Source: JAGQIB01 sp041393395 (GTDB lineage Bacteria; ARS69). From it: a DNA stretch of 64,000 nucleotides. A program made the position numbers and the translations under genes. The notes below the pieces were generated by a model that did no database searches, was not told the DNA's origin, and saw only the letters and a program-made list of their open reading frames with translations. The stretch spans positions 310,001 to 374,000 of the forward strand of contig JAWKKG010000005.1 in assembly GCA_041393395.1 (NCBI GenBank). Reading direction: 5' to 3'. This document shows, piece by piece, positions 45,266 to 53,489 of the stretch. Positions within the stretch are counted from its first letter, which is position 1. Each line of letters opens with the position of its first letter.

Positions 45266-48200
45266 TCTCCACCCTCCCCGCAGCACGAGTCGATGCACTC
45301 GCCGCGCTCGAGATGCGCGACGTCGCTGGTCTCCCACATCTCGCCGAACGCGGACTCACCGCGCTTCCGCCCGCCCTTCCGATCCTTCCCCTCGCCGCCG
45401 GCCTTCCCCGCCTTCGCCACGAGCTTCTCGCGAAGCTCGGTCGCGGCCGGCCGCGCCTGCGCGTCCTCCTCGCGCGAGAACCGGCGCACGCCCTCGATCC
45501 AGGTCTCGAGCGGGAGCGAGAAGTCCGAGAGCGGATCGCCGGACCAGATCACGAAATCCCCGTCCTTGCCCGCCTCGAGGGATCCCACGCGCTCGAAGAT
45601 GCCGAGCTGCTGCGCCGGGTTGCGCGTGACGAAGCACAGCGCCTCCTCCGGCGGCACGCCGCCGTACTTCACCGCCTTCGCGGCTTCCAGGTTCATGCGA
45701 CGCGACAGCTCGGCCGAGTCCGAGTTGAACGAGACGTTCACTCCGCGCTCCCACATGATGGCGCCGTTGTAGGGGATCGCGTCGATGACCTCGTACTTGT
45801 AGGACCACCAGTCCGAGAAGCTCGACGCGCCGGCGCCGTGCGCGGCGATCTCGTCCGCGCACTTGTAGCCCTCCAGCACGTGCTGGAACGTGCCGATCGT
45901 GAAGCCCATGTCCTCGGCGACGCGCATCAGCGCGATGATCTCGTCGGCGCGGTACGAGTGGCAGTGCACGAGCCGCTCGCCGTCCAGGATCTCGACGAGC
46001 GTATCGAGCTGCAGGACGTGACGCGGCGGTTCGCCCTCGTGCCGGCGACTCCAGGCGTCGAGGCGCTCGCGGTAGTCGCGCGCCGCGAGGAAGCGCTCCC
46101 GCAGGAACTGCTCCACGCCCATGCGGGTCTGCGGGTATCGCGTGCGATCCCTGGGCATCAGATCCCAGTTCGACTGCTTGACGTTCTCGCCGAGCGCGAA
46201 CTTGATGCCCGGAGGCGCGTCCGGAATGATCAGCGCGGAAGCCGGTTCACCCCACTTCAGCTTGATCACGGCGTTCTGCCCGCCGATCGTGTTGCAGCTT
46301 CCGTGCAGCAGGTTCGAGATCGTGAGTCCGCCCGCGAGCTCGCGGTAGATCGCCGGCGACTCCGGGTTCACCACGTCGCCGATGCGCACCTCGGCCGTGC
46401 AGCTGTTCGTGCATTCGTTCACGCCGCCGGTGATGGACGAGTGCGAGTGACAGTCGATGAGGCCCGGCGTGACGTGCTTGCCCTTGCCGTCGATCACGCG
46501 CGCGTTCTTGGGCGGCGAGATCCCGCGACCGACCTGACGGATCTTGCCGCCGATCACGAGGAGGTCCGCGTTCTCGAGCACGCCGGCCGGCCCGCAGGTC
46601 CACACGGTGGCGCCGGTCACGAGCACGGCGGCCGGGCGGTCGGCGGCGACGGCCACGGGCGGCCACGGCGCGGCGGCGGCGGAGAGCACCTCCAGCGGCT
46701 CGCGCTTCTCGGGGCGCTCCAGCGGGCGCGCCCGCGCCACCGCGACCGCGCGTCGCACGTGGGCCTCACCGGCGAGGAACGGCCCGTCGCGACGCAGTAC
46801 CACGCGCGTCTCGTCTCCGTCCCAGGCCGACTCGGGCACCGTGAAGGAGACGACGCCGCGCGCGAACGAGACGTCGGCGAGCTCGGCGCCCTCACGATCT
46901 TCCGCGGAGTCGGGAGCGGCGGCGTCCGCGGCCCGCGGCGGAATCAGGCGGCCGACGATCGCGCCGTCCTTCTTCTCGAGCGCGAAGTCGATCGCGGCAC
47001 CGTTCTCACCGATCGAGAGACGCCAGCGACGCGTGACGTCTTCTTCGGTCGCGCGGCGCGGTTCCTCGCCGAAACGTCGGCCCTCGATCCAGACCTCCTC
47101 GACCTTCGTGTCCGGGTCGAACAGATCGCCGGTCGTCACCGCGAGGTTCGCGTCCTTCCCCGGTTCGATCGTACCGAGGCGCGACGCGAGTCCGAGCAAC
47201 TCCGCGGGACGCGTGGTGAGCGCGGCGAGCGCGACGTCTGCGGGCAGGCCGTACCGGATCGCCTCGCGCAGGCGCTCGAAAACGTCGGCGCGATCTTCGA
47301 GTCCCTGGGTGCTGACGGCGAACGAGACGCCGGCCGCATTCACCGCGGCGGGATTGCCCGGCGCCCTCTCCCAGTGGATCAGGTCGTTCAGCTCGACCGC
47401 GACCGCCTGATCCGGATCGGAGACATCCGGCGCCTCGGGGAACTTCAACGTCAGCACGAGCGACGCCCGCGCGTCCTTCCACTGCGCGAGCACTTCCGGC
47501 AGGCGGCGGTACTCGTCGGAGTTGCCCGAAACGATCACCGGAGCGATCCCGAACTCGCGCGCCATCGCCGTGGCGCGGGCGTGCATGAGCACGTTCTCGG
47601 ACGTCATCCACAGGCGCTGCGCACCCGTGACGACCGGCAGGAGCGCGCGCAGCGAGGCATTCTCCTCCGGCCGGCGGGCGTCGCCCTTTTCCCACGCCGC
47701 GAGCGCGTCCTGGAACCACAACGCATCCAGGAGGGACTGACGGCCGAGCGCGATCGTTCCCATGAGCGAACCGGGGTAGCTCCGCTCGTCCCATCGCCCG
47801 CGCTCGAACGCGAAGCCGTGCGCCGCGGCCGGGATCAGAACGTCGGCCGCGGGATCGTCGCCGACGTTCACGATCGCCGTCTGGCCCCGGAAGATCCCGC
47901 GCGAAGCCACGGCCTGGACCGTGGTGTAGCCCGCCCCGCGCAGCTGCTTCGCGAGTTCGTCCTCCAGCGGCAGGGCATCGACGATGCGACGTTCCGGCCG
48001 GACTCGCGGATTCGCGTCCGCCACGGCACTCGGGTCGTCCCCGGGATCGATCTCGAGCCAGGGTTCGATCAGCCCCGCGTAGACCGTTCGGCCGGACAGG
48101 TCATGAACCACGGCCCCGGCCGGGACCCGGGCGCCGGTACCCACGGACTCGATGCGGCCATCGCGGATCACGACGGTCCCGGTCACGGGCGGCGTACCGG

Positions 48201-48342
48201 GGCCTGCCACGATCCGGACGTTCGTCAGGGCGCGGACTTCGGACGGCGCGCCGCCGAGGTCGGCGCGAACGGGAGAGGCGAGGACAGCGAGCGCGAGGAC
48301 GAGGACGAACGTCGCGGGCGCCGCGCGGAGGAGTCGAGCCAA
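45262..48342 (-). CDS. tandem-domain amidohydrolase (first domain degenerate, second intact)
   Basis: A 1026-residue secreted protein with two amidohydrolase domains. Domain one (about 35-450) keeps the sandwich strands but reads YAGLIEPWLEI where PGLIDxHxH should be, so it has lost its metal ligands. A linker domain (about 450-590) follows. Domain two (about 595-1000) is intact: LIDCHSHSSITGG, HCHSYRADEI, TFQHVLEGYK and the Asp in SFNSDSAEL. It should hydrolyse an amide or cyclic bond in the periplasm. The Cys-containing end ECIDSCCGEGG is unusual. The TTG at 48342 has GGAGG five bases upstream. Confidence 0.88.
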   Translation of the reverse strand: MARLLRAAPATFVLVLALAVLASPVRADLGGAPSEVRALTNVRIVAGPGTPPVTGTVVIRDGRIESVGTGARVPAGAVVHDLSGRTVYAGLIEPWLEIDPGDDPSAVADANPRVRPERRIVDALPLEDELAKQLRGAGYTTVQAVASRGIFRGQTAIVNVGDDPAADVLIPAAAHGFAFERGRWDERSYPGSLMGTIALGRQSLLDALWFQDALAAWEKGDARRPEENASLRALLPVVTGAQRLWMTSENVLMHARATAMAREFGIAPVIVSGNSDEYRRLPEVLAQWKDARASLVLTLKFPEAPDVSDPDQAVAVELNDLIHWERAPGNPAAVNAAGVSFAVSTQGLEDRADVFERLREAIRYGLPADVALAALTTRPAELLGLASRLGTIEPGKDANLAVTTGDLFDPDTKVEEVWIEGRRFGEEPRRATEEDVTRRWRLSIGENGAAIDFALEKKDGAIVGRLIPPRAADAAAPDSAEDREGAELADVSFARGVVSFTVPESAWDGDETRVVLRRDGPFLAGEAHVRRAVAVARARPLERPEKREPLEVLSAAAAPWPPVAVAADRPAAVLVTGATVWTCGPAGVLENADLLVIGGKIRQVGRGISPPKNARVIDGKGKHVTPGLIDCHSHSSITGGVNECTNSCTAEVRIGDVVNPESPAIYRELAGGLTISNLLHGSCNTIGGQNAVIKLKWGEPASALIIPDAPPGIKFALGENVKQSNWDLMPRDRTRYPQTRMGVEQFLRERFLAARDYRERLDAWSRRHEGEPPRHVLQLDTLVEILDGERLVHCHSYRADEIIALMRVAEDMGFTIGTFQHVLEGYKCADEIAAHGAGASSFSDWWSYKYEVIDAIPYNGAIMWERGVNVSFNSDSAELSRRMNLEAAKAVKYGGVPPEEALCFVTRNPAQQLGIFERVGSLEAGKDGDFVIWSGDPLSDFSLPLETWIEGVRRFSREEDAQARPAATELREKLVAKAGKAGGEGKDRKGGRKRGESAFGEMWETSDVAHLERGECIDSCCGEGGE

Positions 48343-48878
48343 GGGAACCTCCGGGAGCGAGATCGAAGGGCGGAGGAATGGAGGCGGAGGATAGCGGATC
48401 CGCGGCGGAGGCGGGAGCCCGGAACGTTCGGCGACCGACGACCGGGTCGGGCGCCGGGCCGCCGACCTTCGGGGGCGGAGGTGACAAATCGACCGGGATG
48501 ACGTGTCTCATGGAGCGAGCCCGACGCTCCGTGGGGGGAAGTCGACCCGGCCCGTCGTGGGGATTCCGGACCGCAGGTCGTGGGGCGGCGGAGCGCCGGC
48601 CCGGGGGGGCTCGATTCGGACGTCCGGTTCGGGTACTATCCTCGACCGGCACACGGCCGCCGAGCGGGCAACAGGGCCCGTATCCCCCCCGGCGGCGAGG
48701 TGCGCGGTCGCGTCCGTACCGGGGAGTCCGGACGTGAGTTTTCCGTGAATCCGCACCGAGGTGGGGGTGCGGAAAGCGGATCCTCCGGCCATAGTAGAAG
48801 AAGCGGAAGTCTGCTGAGACACGCGGCAAGCGCCGAACCAGAGAAGGCGTCCGGCCCAGGCCGGGCGAAGGACACCCA
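48343..48878. other. divergent intergenic region with long structured leader, 536 bp
   Basis: The first half must hold the promoter of the amidohydrolase gene, which I cannot place. On the plus strand TACTAT at 48634-48639 could be a -10, giving a 5' leader of about 230 bases for the gene at 48879. Within it are an 8-bp stem (48750-48757 with 48766-48773) and a CCGGCC-GGCCGG hairpin just before the ribosome site (about 48852-48866). I match it to no known riboswitch. Confidence 0.45.
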
Positions 48879-49553
48879 GTGATCAGGATGCGGGGGCCCA
48901 AATTGAAGAAGATGCTCATCCTGGCGGGCGCGGTGCTCGCCCTCGCGGCCGGAACTGCCCCGGCTGCCCAGCAGAACGTGATCCATCTCTCCGGCAACGC
49001 CTGGGAGACCGGCGGATTCCCGGCGTCCTTCGCGGGCGACGAACTCCAGATGGTGGGCGTGATCAACCAGATCGTGGCTCCGCTCTTCTGGAGCCCGAAC
49101 ATCTATTCCTACACCTACTACTTCCGCGACCTGATCTCGCTCGGCGAAACGGTGTACGGCACCACGCGCGTGGTCACGTACGACGGCGGGAAGTTCTCGC
49201 TCCACGTCGACTGGCTGCCGTCGAACGCGGACTACGGGGTGAACCCGCCGAACGCGACGTCGCCGTCGACGTTCATCGACGGTCACTCGGTGTACCTCGA
49301 GGCCGACGTCAGCAACTTCACGCTGACGTACCGGCAGGACGTCTCCTCGGGTTCGTTCGTGGGCGAGCTCTCGTTCACGGGCGGCAACGCCTACCCGCAG
49401 CTGCAGAGCCCGGACGGCTGGGCCGTGGCCGCCCACATCTCCGGCGTCTCGCCGGTGGGCTATGACCTCGAGGTGAACGGCATCATCTACGTCGACGGCC
49501 CCCTGGCGGTCGACTCGGATACCTGGGGCGGCGTGAAGGCGCTCTACCGCTAG
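48879..49553 (+). CDS. secreted protein of unknown function
   Basis: A 224-residue protein with a signal peptide (positive start, hydrophobic LILAGAVLALAAGTAPAA, cleavage near residue 30) and an aromatic, Ser/Thr/Asn-rich beta body (SPNIYSYTYYFRDL, YLEADVSNFTLTYRQD). No domain recognised; no sorting domain at the end. AAGGA lies six bases before the GTG. A TTG at 48904 is an alternative start that keeps the signal peptide. A strong terminator follows. Confidence 0.65.
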   Translation: MIRMRGPKLKKMLILAGAVLALAAGTAPAAQQNVIHLSGNAWETGGFPASFAGDELQMVGVINQIVAPLFWSPNIYSYTYYFRDLISLGETVYGTTRVVTYDGGKFSLHVDWLPSNADYGVNPPNATSPSTFIDGHSVYLEADVSNFTLTYRQDVSSGSFVGELSFTGGNAYPQLQSPDGWAVAAHISGVSPVGYDLEVNGIIYVDGPLAVDSDTWGGVKALYR

Positions 49554-49594
49554 CCTCCCCGCGAGATCGGCCGGCCCTGCCGGCTGCCGCTCGG

Positions 49595-49626
49595 ACGCCC
49601 GCCGGACTCCCGGCGGGCGTTCTTCG
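49595..49626 (+). terminator. intrinsic terminator
   Basis: ACGCCCGCCGG and CCGGCGGGCGT form a perfect 11-bp stem around ACTC, followed by TCTTCGTT. It ends the transcript of the secreted protein gene. Confidence 0.85.
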
Positions 49627-49713
49627 TTCCGCCCCACGATTCGGATGTCCTTCTCGCGGCCGCGACGTCGCCATGCCCCATGTCGCCCGCATTCCGAACC
49701 CGAGGAGGACGAA

Positions 49714-51354
49714 GTGAAGAACCGTAGCTGGATCCCGAGCCTGGCCCTGGCGCTGGGCCTGTTCCCGATGGTGGCGATGGCCGCGCCGGGGGACCACCTC
49801 TGGAGCCGCGGCCTCGGCGTCAACGGCCGATCCGCGACCGTCGACGCCGCCGGCAACGTGTACGTCGCGGGGACGTTCAGCGGCACCGTGGACTTCGGTG
49901 GCGGCGGCGTCACCGCGGGCGGCAGTGACTTCTTCTGCGTGAAGTACGATCCGGACGGGAATCTGCTCTGGACCCGCACCGTGACCCCGGACGCGTTCCT
50001 GGCCGTGACCGCGATCTCCGCCCAGCCGTCCGGCGGCGTGTACGTGGCCGGCAACATCCCGAAGGGCGGCACGGTCGATTTCGGCGGCGGCCCGCTCGGC
50101 GCGCCGGGTGTTTTCGGCACGGCCTGGATCGTGCAGTACGACGCGAGCGGGAACCACGTCTTCAGCGACGACTACGGCACGGGCTCGATCAACGATCTGG
50201 ATGCTTCGAACTCCGAGGTCGCGATCGCGGCACAGAACTCGGCGTCGCTGGACTTCGGCGGAGGTCCGCTCGGGACGTCGGGCGACCGGCAGGCGATCGT
50301 CGCGAAGCTGGCGAGCGGCGGTGCACACGTGTGGAGCAGCGCTTTCGGCGACGCGTCCACCCAGAGCGGCCAGGACGTCGGCCTGATGTCCGGCGGCGAG
50401 GTCGTGCTCCTCGCGGCCGTGCGCGGCACGATCAACTTCGGCGCGGGATCACACACCGCCGACGCGAACGACGACATCGCGATCGCGAAGTTCGACGGGA
50501 GCGGCGGCGCGCAGTGGAGCAACCTCTACCAGGGTCAGTTCTCGCAGTTCGGCAGCCTGATCTACTCGGCGCTCGACGTCTCCGATGTCGGCGCGATCGC
50601 GATCACCGGCGAGTTCGCGAACACCGTGGACTTCGGCGGCGGCGCGCTCACCGCCACGATCACGGACACCTTCGTCGCCCGCTTCGCCGCCGACGGATCG
50701 CACCAGTGGTCCGGCAGCTACGGGAGCACGGCGGCGGACGGAGGCACCGCGATCTGGATCGGACCGAACGGGAACCTGTTCCTGGCCGGCACCTACCGCG
50801 ACACGATCTCGTTCGGCGGCCCCTCCCTCGCGCTCATCGGCGGCTCCGACATGTACGTGGCGGAGATCTCCGCGAACGGCGCCCATCTCTGGAGCAAGGG
50901 CCTCGGCAGCACCGGCTTCGAGTACAGCCCGTCGGTGGAGGCGGACGCGCAGGGGAACGCGGCGATCAGCGTGCAGGGATCGGGCGTCGACCTCGGCGGC
51001 GGGTTGCTCGCCGGCGGGTTCGCGTTCGGGATGCTCGGAGAGTCCACCCCGCCGACGGAGGCGCCGGTGCTTGCGGGGGACGCGACGGGGCTCCGTCTCG
51101 ACGTCTGGCCGAATCCGTCCGCCGGTGCCACGACGGTCGGCTTCTCGGCCCCCGTGCGCGGCCGCGCATCGCTCGACGTGTTCGACGCCGCCGGCCGTCG
51201 GGTACGTTCGTACTCGAATCTCGCTCCCGAGTCCGCCCAGCTGACCTGGGACGCGCGCGACGCCGCCGGCACGGCCGTCGCCCCGGGCGTCTACTTCGTC
51301 CGCCTGGCCACGGAGTCGGGTACGGCCACGCGACGGGTGACGCTCGTCCGCTAG
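49714..51354 (+). CDS. secreted seven-repeat beta-propeller protein with FlgD-type C-terminal domain
   Basis: A 546-residue protein with a signal peptide (cleavage near AMA, residue 23). Seven repeats of 58-66 residues, each marked by an FGGG-type turn (near residues 58, 120, 179, 239, 305, 363 and 424) and a following KYDxxGxxxW strand, indicate an SBBP-like beta-propeller with seven blades. The last 85 residues (WPNPSAGATTVGF to GVYFVRLATE) are a FlgD-like Ig sorting domain as in the subtilase. AGGAGG lies five bases before the GTG. A cell-surface or extracellular binding role is likely. Confidence 0.85.
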   Translation: MKNRSWIPSLALALGLFPMVAMAAPGDHLWSRGLGVNGRSATVDAAGNVYVAGTFSGTVDFGGGGVTAGGSDFFCVKYDPDGNLLWTRTVTPDAFLAVTAISAQPSGGVYVAGNIPKGGTVDFGGGPLGAPGVFGTAWIVQYDASGNHVFSDDYGTGSINDLDASNSEVAIAAQNSASLDFGGGPLGTSGDRQAIVAKLASGGAHVWSSAFGDASTQSGQDVGLMSGGEVVLLAAVRGTINFGAGSHTADANDDIAIAKFDGSGGAQWSNLYQGQFSQFGSLIYSALDVSDVGAIAITGEFANTVDFGGGALTATITDTFVARFAADGSHQWSGSYGSTAADGGTAIWIGPNGNLFLAGTYRDTISFGGPSLALIGGSDMYVAEISANGAHLWSKGLGSTGFEYSPSVEADAQGNAAISVQGSGVDLGGGLLAGGFAFGMLGESTPPTEAPVLAGDATGLRLDVWPNPSAGATTVGFSAPVRGRASLDVFDAAGRRVRSYSNLAPESAQLTWDARDAAGTAVAPGVYFVRLATESGTATRRVTLVR

Positions 51355-51370
51355 CCCGGAAGCCGGCCCG

Positions 51371-51402
51371 CGGGTCGCGTCCGGATCGCCGGACGCGGCC
51401 CG
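51371..51402 (+). terminator. GC-rich stem-loop after the propeller gene
   Basis: CGGGTCGCGTCCGG pairs with CCGGACGCGGCCCG over 14 positions with one G-U, around ATCG. A second hairpin (GCGGCC/GGCCGC) follows at about 51405 and is succeeded by ATTCTTC. Probably a factor-assisted or weak intrinsic terminator. Confidence 0.55.
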
Positions 51403-51440
51403 TCGCGGCCCCGGGGCCGCCATTCTTCACGCCGGCGCCC

Positions 51441-51469
51441 TTGCCCTCCCCGGGGCGCGTCCCTACGAT
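51441..51469 (+). promoter_or_regulatory. promoter placed for a leaderless message (squalene synthase-like gene)
   Basis: TTGCCC and TACGAT are separated by 17 bases, and TACGAT ends six bases before the ATG at 51476. No Shine-Dalgarno sequence is present. Confidence 0.6.
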
Positions 51470-51475
51470 CCCCCG

Positions 51476-52537
51476 ATGCGATCGAGCCCCGAAGACCTGC
51501 GCACGTGCTACGAGCTGCTCCCGTCCGTCTCGCGCACGTTCGCCCTGAACATCCGGATCCTGCCCGGCGAGCTCCGGCCCGCGGTCACCGTGGCCTACCT
51601 GCTGTTCCGGCTCGCGGACACGTTCGAGGATGCGCCCGGGCTCGCCCCGGAGGAGCGCACCGCCGCGTTCGACGCGTTCCTCGATCGTCTCGACGGCGCC
51701 CCGCGGCTCGCCCTGCCCGAAGGAGCGGCCGTCCGCTTGCGCGATCGCGTCCCGCCGGCCGAGCTGCGCCTGGTGCGCGACGCGGAGCGCGTGTTCCGGT
51801 CGTACGAGCAGCTCCCGGGCGACACGCGCGCGATCATCGGCTCACACGTCGCCGAGACGGCGCGCGGCATGGAACGCTTCGCCCGCGAGCGCACGCAATC
51901 CGGTCTGCTGCGGCTCGAGACCTGGAAGGACCTGGACGAGTACTGCTACTACGTCGCCGGGACGATCGGCATCATGCTCACGCGACTGTTCGCGACGCAT
52001 CGTCCCCGTGTGGCGCGAACCGACGTGCGCAAGCTGACCGCGCTGTCCACGAGCTTCGGGCGCGGACTGCAGCTCACGAACATCCTCAAGGGCGTCGGCC
52101 CGGATCGACGCGAAGGGCGCGTGTACCTGCCGGCCGAGGCGCTCGCGCGCCACGCCTCGGGGCCCAGCGAGCTCTTGGATCGGGAGTCGCGGACCGCCGT
52201 GGCGGCCGTGGTGCAGGAGATCATCCCGAAGGCGCTGCAGGACCTCGAGGACGCGCTGCGCTACACCACGCTGCTGCCCCGCCGCGAGCCGCGCCTCCGG
52301 TTGTTCTGCCTGTGGCCCCTGTTCGCGGCGGTGCGCACGCTCGGCGTGATCTCGGATCAGCCGGGCGTGGTGGACGAGAACGCGCAGCCCAAGATCTCGC
52401 GCGCGGATCTCTACCGGGAGATGGCGCTCGCGATCGCGCACGTGGGCTCGAACGGTCGACTGCGACGACGTTTCGAGCGGTTCCGGCGGGACCTGTTTCC
52501 GACGAGAGCCCGGCGCGAGGTGTGGGCCGGCTCCTGA
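51476..52537 (+). CDS. squalene/phytoene synthase-family protein
   Basis: A 353-residue trans-isoprenyl diphosphate synthase, head-to-head type. The first acidic motif is intact (DTFED, Asp48-Asp52). YCYYVAGTIGIM and the closing LTNILK...GRVYLP strand are family landmarks. In the second acidic motif the sequence is NILKGVGPDRREGR: Gly206 replaces the first Asp of DxxxD and Pro209 the Glu, while Asp210 remains. It may make squalene for hopanoids or a carotenoid precursor, but no partner gene is near. The altered motif may change or abolish activity. Confidence 0.85.
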   Translation: MRSSPEDLRTCYELLPSVSRTFALNIRILPGELRPAVTVAYLLFRLADTFEDAPGLAPEERTAAFDAFLDRLDGAPRLALPEGAAVRLRDRVPPAELRLVRDAERVFRSYEQLPGDTRAIIGSHVAETARGMERFARERTQSGLLRLETWKDLDEYCYYVAGTIGIMLTRLFATHRPRVARTDVRKLTALSTSFGRGLQLTNILKGVGPDRREGRVYLPAEALARHASGPSELLDRESRTAVAAVVQEIIPKALQDLEDALRYTTLLPRREPRLRLFCLWPLFAAVRTLGVISDQPGVVDENAQPKISRADLYREMALAIAHVGSNGRLRRRFERFRRDLFPTRARREVWAGS

Positions 52538-52551
52538 CGCGCGGCGCGCGT

Positions 52552-53010
52552 CTAGCGGCCGGTGCGTTCCCGCCAGGCGCGGATCGACGCGAGAGAGCGG
52601 TCGCCCATCATCACGAGATACGCCGCGCCGATCATCATCGCGTTCTCCACGAGCTTCATCGCGCCGACCTTCGTCCCGCCGTCGGTGTCGAAGCAGCCGC
52701 ACGAGATGTCGAGGCCGCGGCCGACCGCGACCGCGATCGCCGTGGTGAACACGAGGAGGAGTCCGAACGCGAGGACGGAAGCCCCCAGATCCAGCACGCC
52801 GAGGATGAGCCCGATTCCCACCAGGAGCTCCAGCGGCGGCAGGACGAGCGCGAGCACACGCTCCGCCGCCTCCGGCACGAGATGGTAGTGCGAGATCGAG
52901 CGCGCGAAGCCGTACGGGTCGGCGAGCTTCGGCAAGGCGGCCAGGATGAACACCACGCCGAGCGCAATCCGCAGCACGAGGACGAGGCGTCGATCGAAGA
53001 GGAGCTTCAC
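52552..53010 (-). CDS. MauE/DoxX-family membrane protein
   Basis: A 152-residue protein with four helices. ISCGCFDTDGG after the third helix is the Cys pair of the MauE group, thought to supply reducing power or disulfide exchange for periplasmic maturation. The GTG at 53010 overlaps the rhodanese-like gene's stop. Third gene of the DUF1573, rhodanese, MauE operon. Confidence 0.87.
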   Translation of the reverse strand: MKLLFDRRLVLVLRIALGVVFILAALPKLADPYGFARSISHYHLVPEAAERVLALVLPPLELLVGIGLILGVLDLGASVLAFGLLLVFTTAIAVAVGRGLDISCGCFDTDGGTKVGAMKLVENAMMIGAAYLVMMGDRSLASIRAWRERTGR

Positions 53011-53489
53011 GGCGTCTCCTGCGGATCGCCCGAGTCGGGAGCGAGACCGGCGTCGAGCAGCGACTCCAACCCGGAAGTCACGGCCAGCACGTCGGAGTGG
53101 CCGAGATCCATCAGGCGCGCGGCGGTCCGCCGCACCACGAAGGAATCCGCGGCCGCACCGTACACCACGAGCGGCAGCTCGGGACCGAAGTCCGAGACGA
53201 CCTCGAAGTAGCGGTCCTCGAACTCGGCCGGCGGGACCGAGTACGAACCGGCGACACGCCGGGTGTCGAACGCGCCCGGCTCACGAACGTCGAGGAAGAA
53301 CGCTCCGTTCTCCCAGGCGGCGAGCGCTTCGTCGGCGCTCGCCGCGGGGAGATCGGAACCCGGCTCGGGAGGAGCCGGGGGATCCAGCGATCCGCGCAGG
53401 GGCAACGGCTTCTCGCGCGCGACGTTGGCGGCGAAACCGACCACGGTAGCGAGCGTCACGAGAATCAGTCCCTGCCGGAATCCGGTCAC
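53007..53489 (-). CDS. membrane-anchored rhodanese-like protein without catalytic Cys
   Basis: A 160-residue protein with an N-terminal anchor (LILVTLATVVGFAANVA) and one rhodanese domain facing the periplasm (FFLDVREPGAFDTRRVAGSYSVP, core LDVREPGAFDTRRVAGS). The active-site loop reads VVYGAAADSFVVRRTA, with Gly where the catalytic Cys belongs, so it cannot transfer sulfane sulfur by the usual route. The GTG overlaps the DUF1573 gene's stop. Confidence 0.88.
   Translation of the reverse strand: MTGFRQGLILVTLATVVGFAANVAREKPLPLRGSLDPPAPPEPGSDLPAASADEALAAWENGAFFLDVREPGAFDTRRVAGSYSVPPAEFEDRYFEVVSDFGPELPLVVYGAAADSFVVRRTAARLMDLGHSDVLAVTSGLESLLDAGLAPDSGDPQETP

Noticed and set aside
48760..48850. 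TPP riboswitch-like fragments (GGGGTGC, then GCTGAGA at about 48813, then GAACC)
   Set aside because: The conserved P4-P5 part with the CTGATCTGG-type segment and closing AGCG-AGGGA is absent, and the downstream gene has no link to thiamine.
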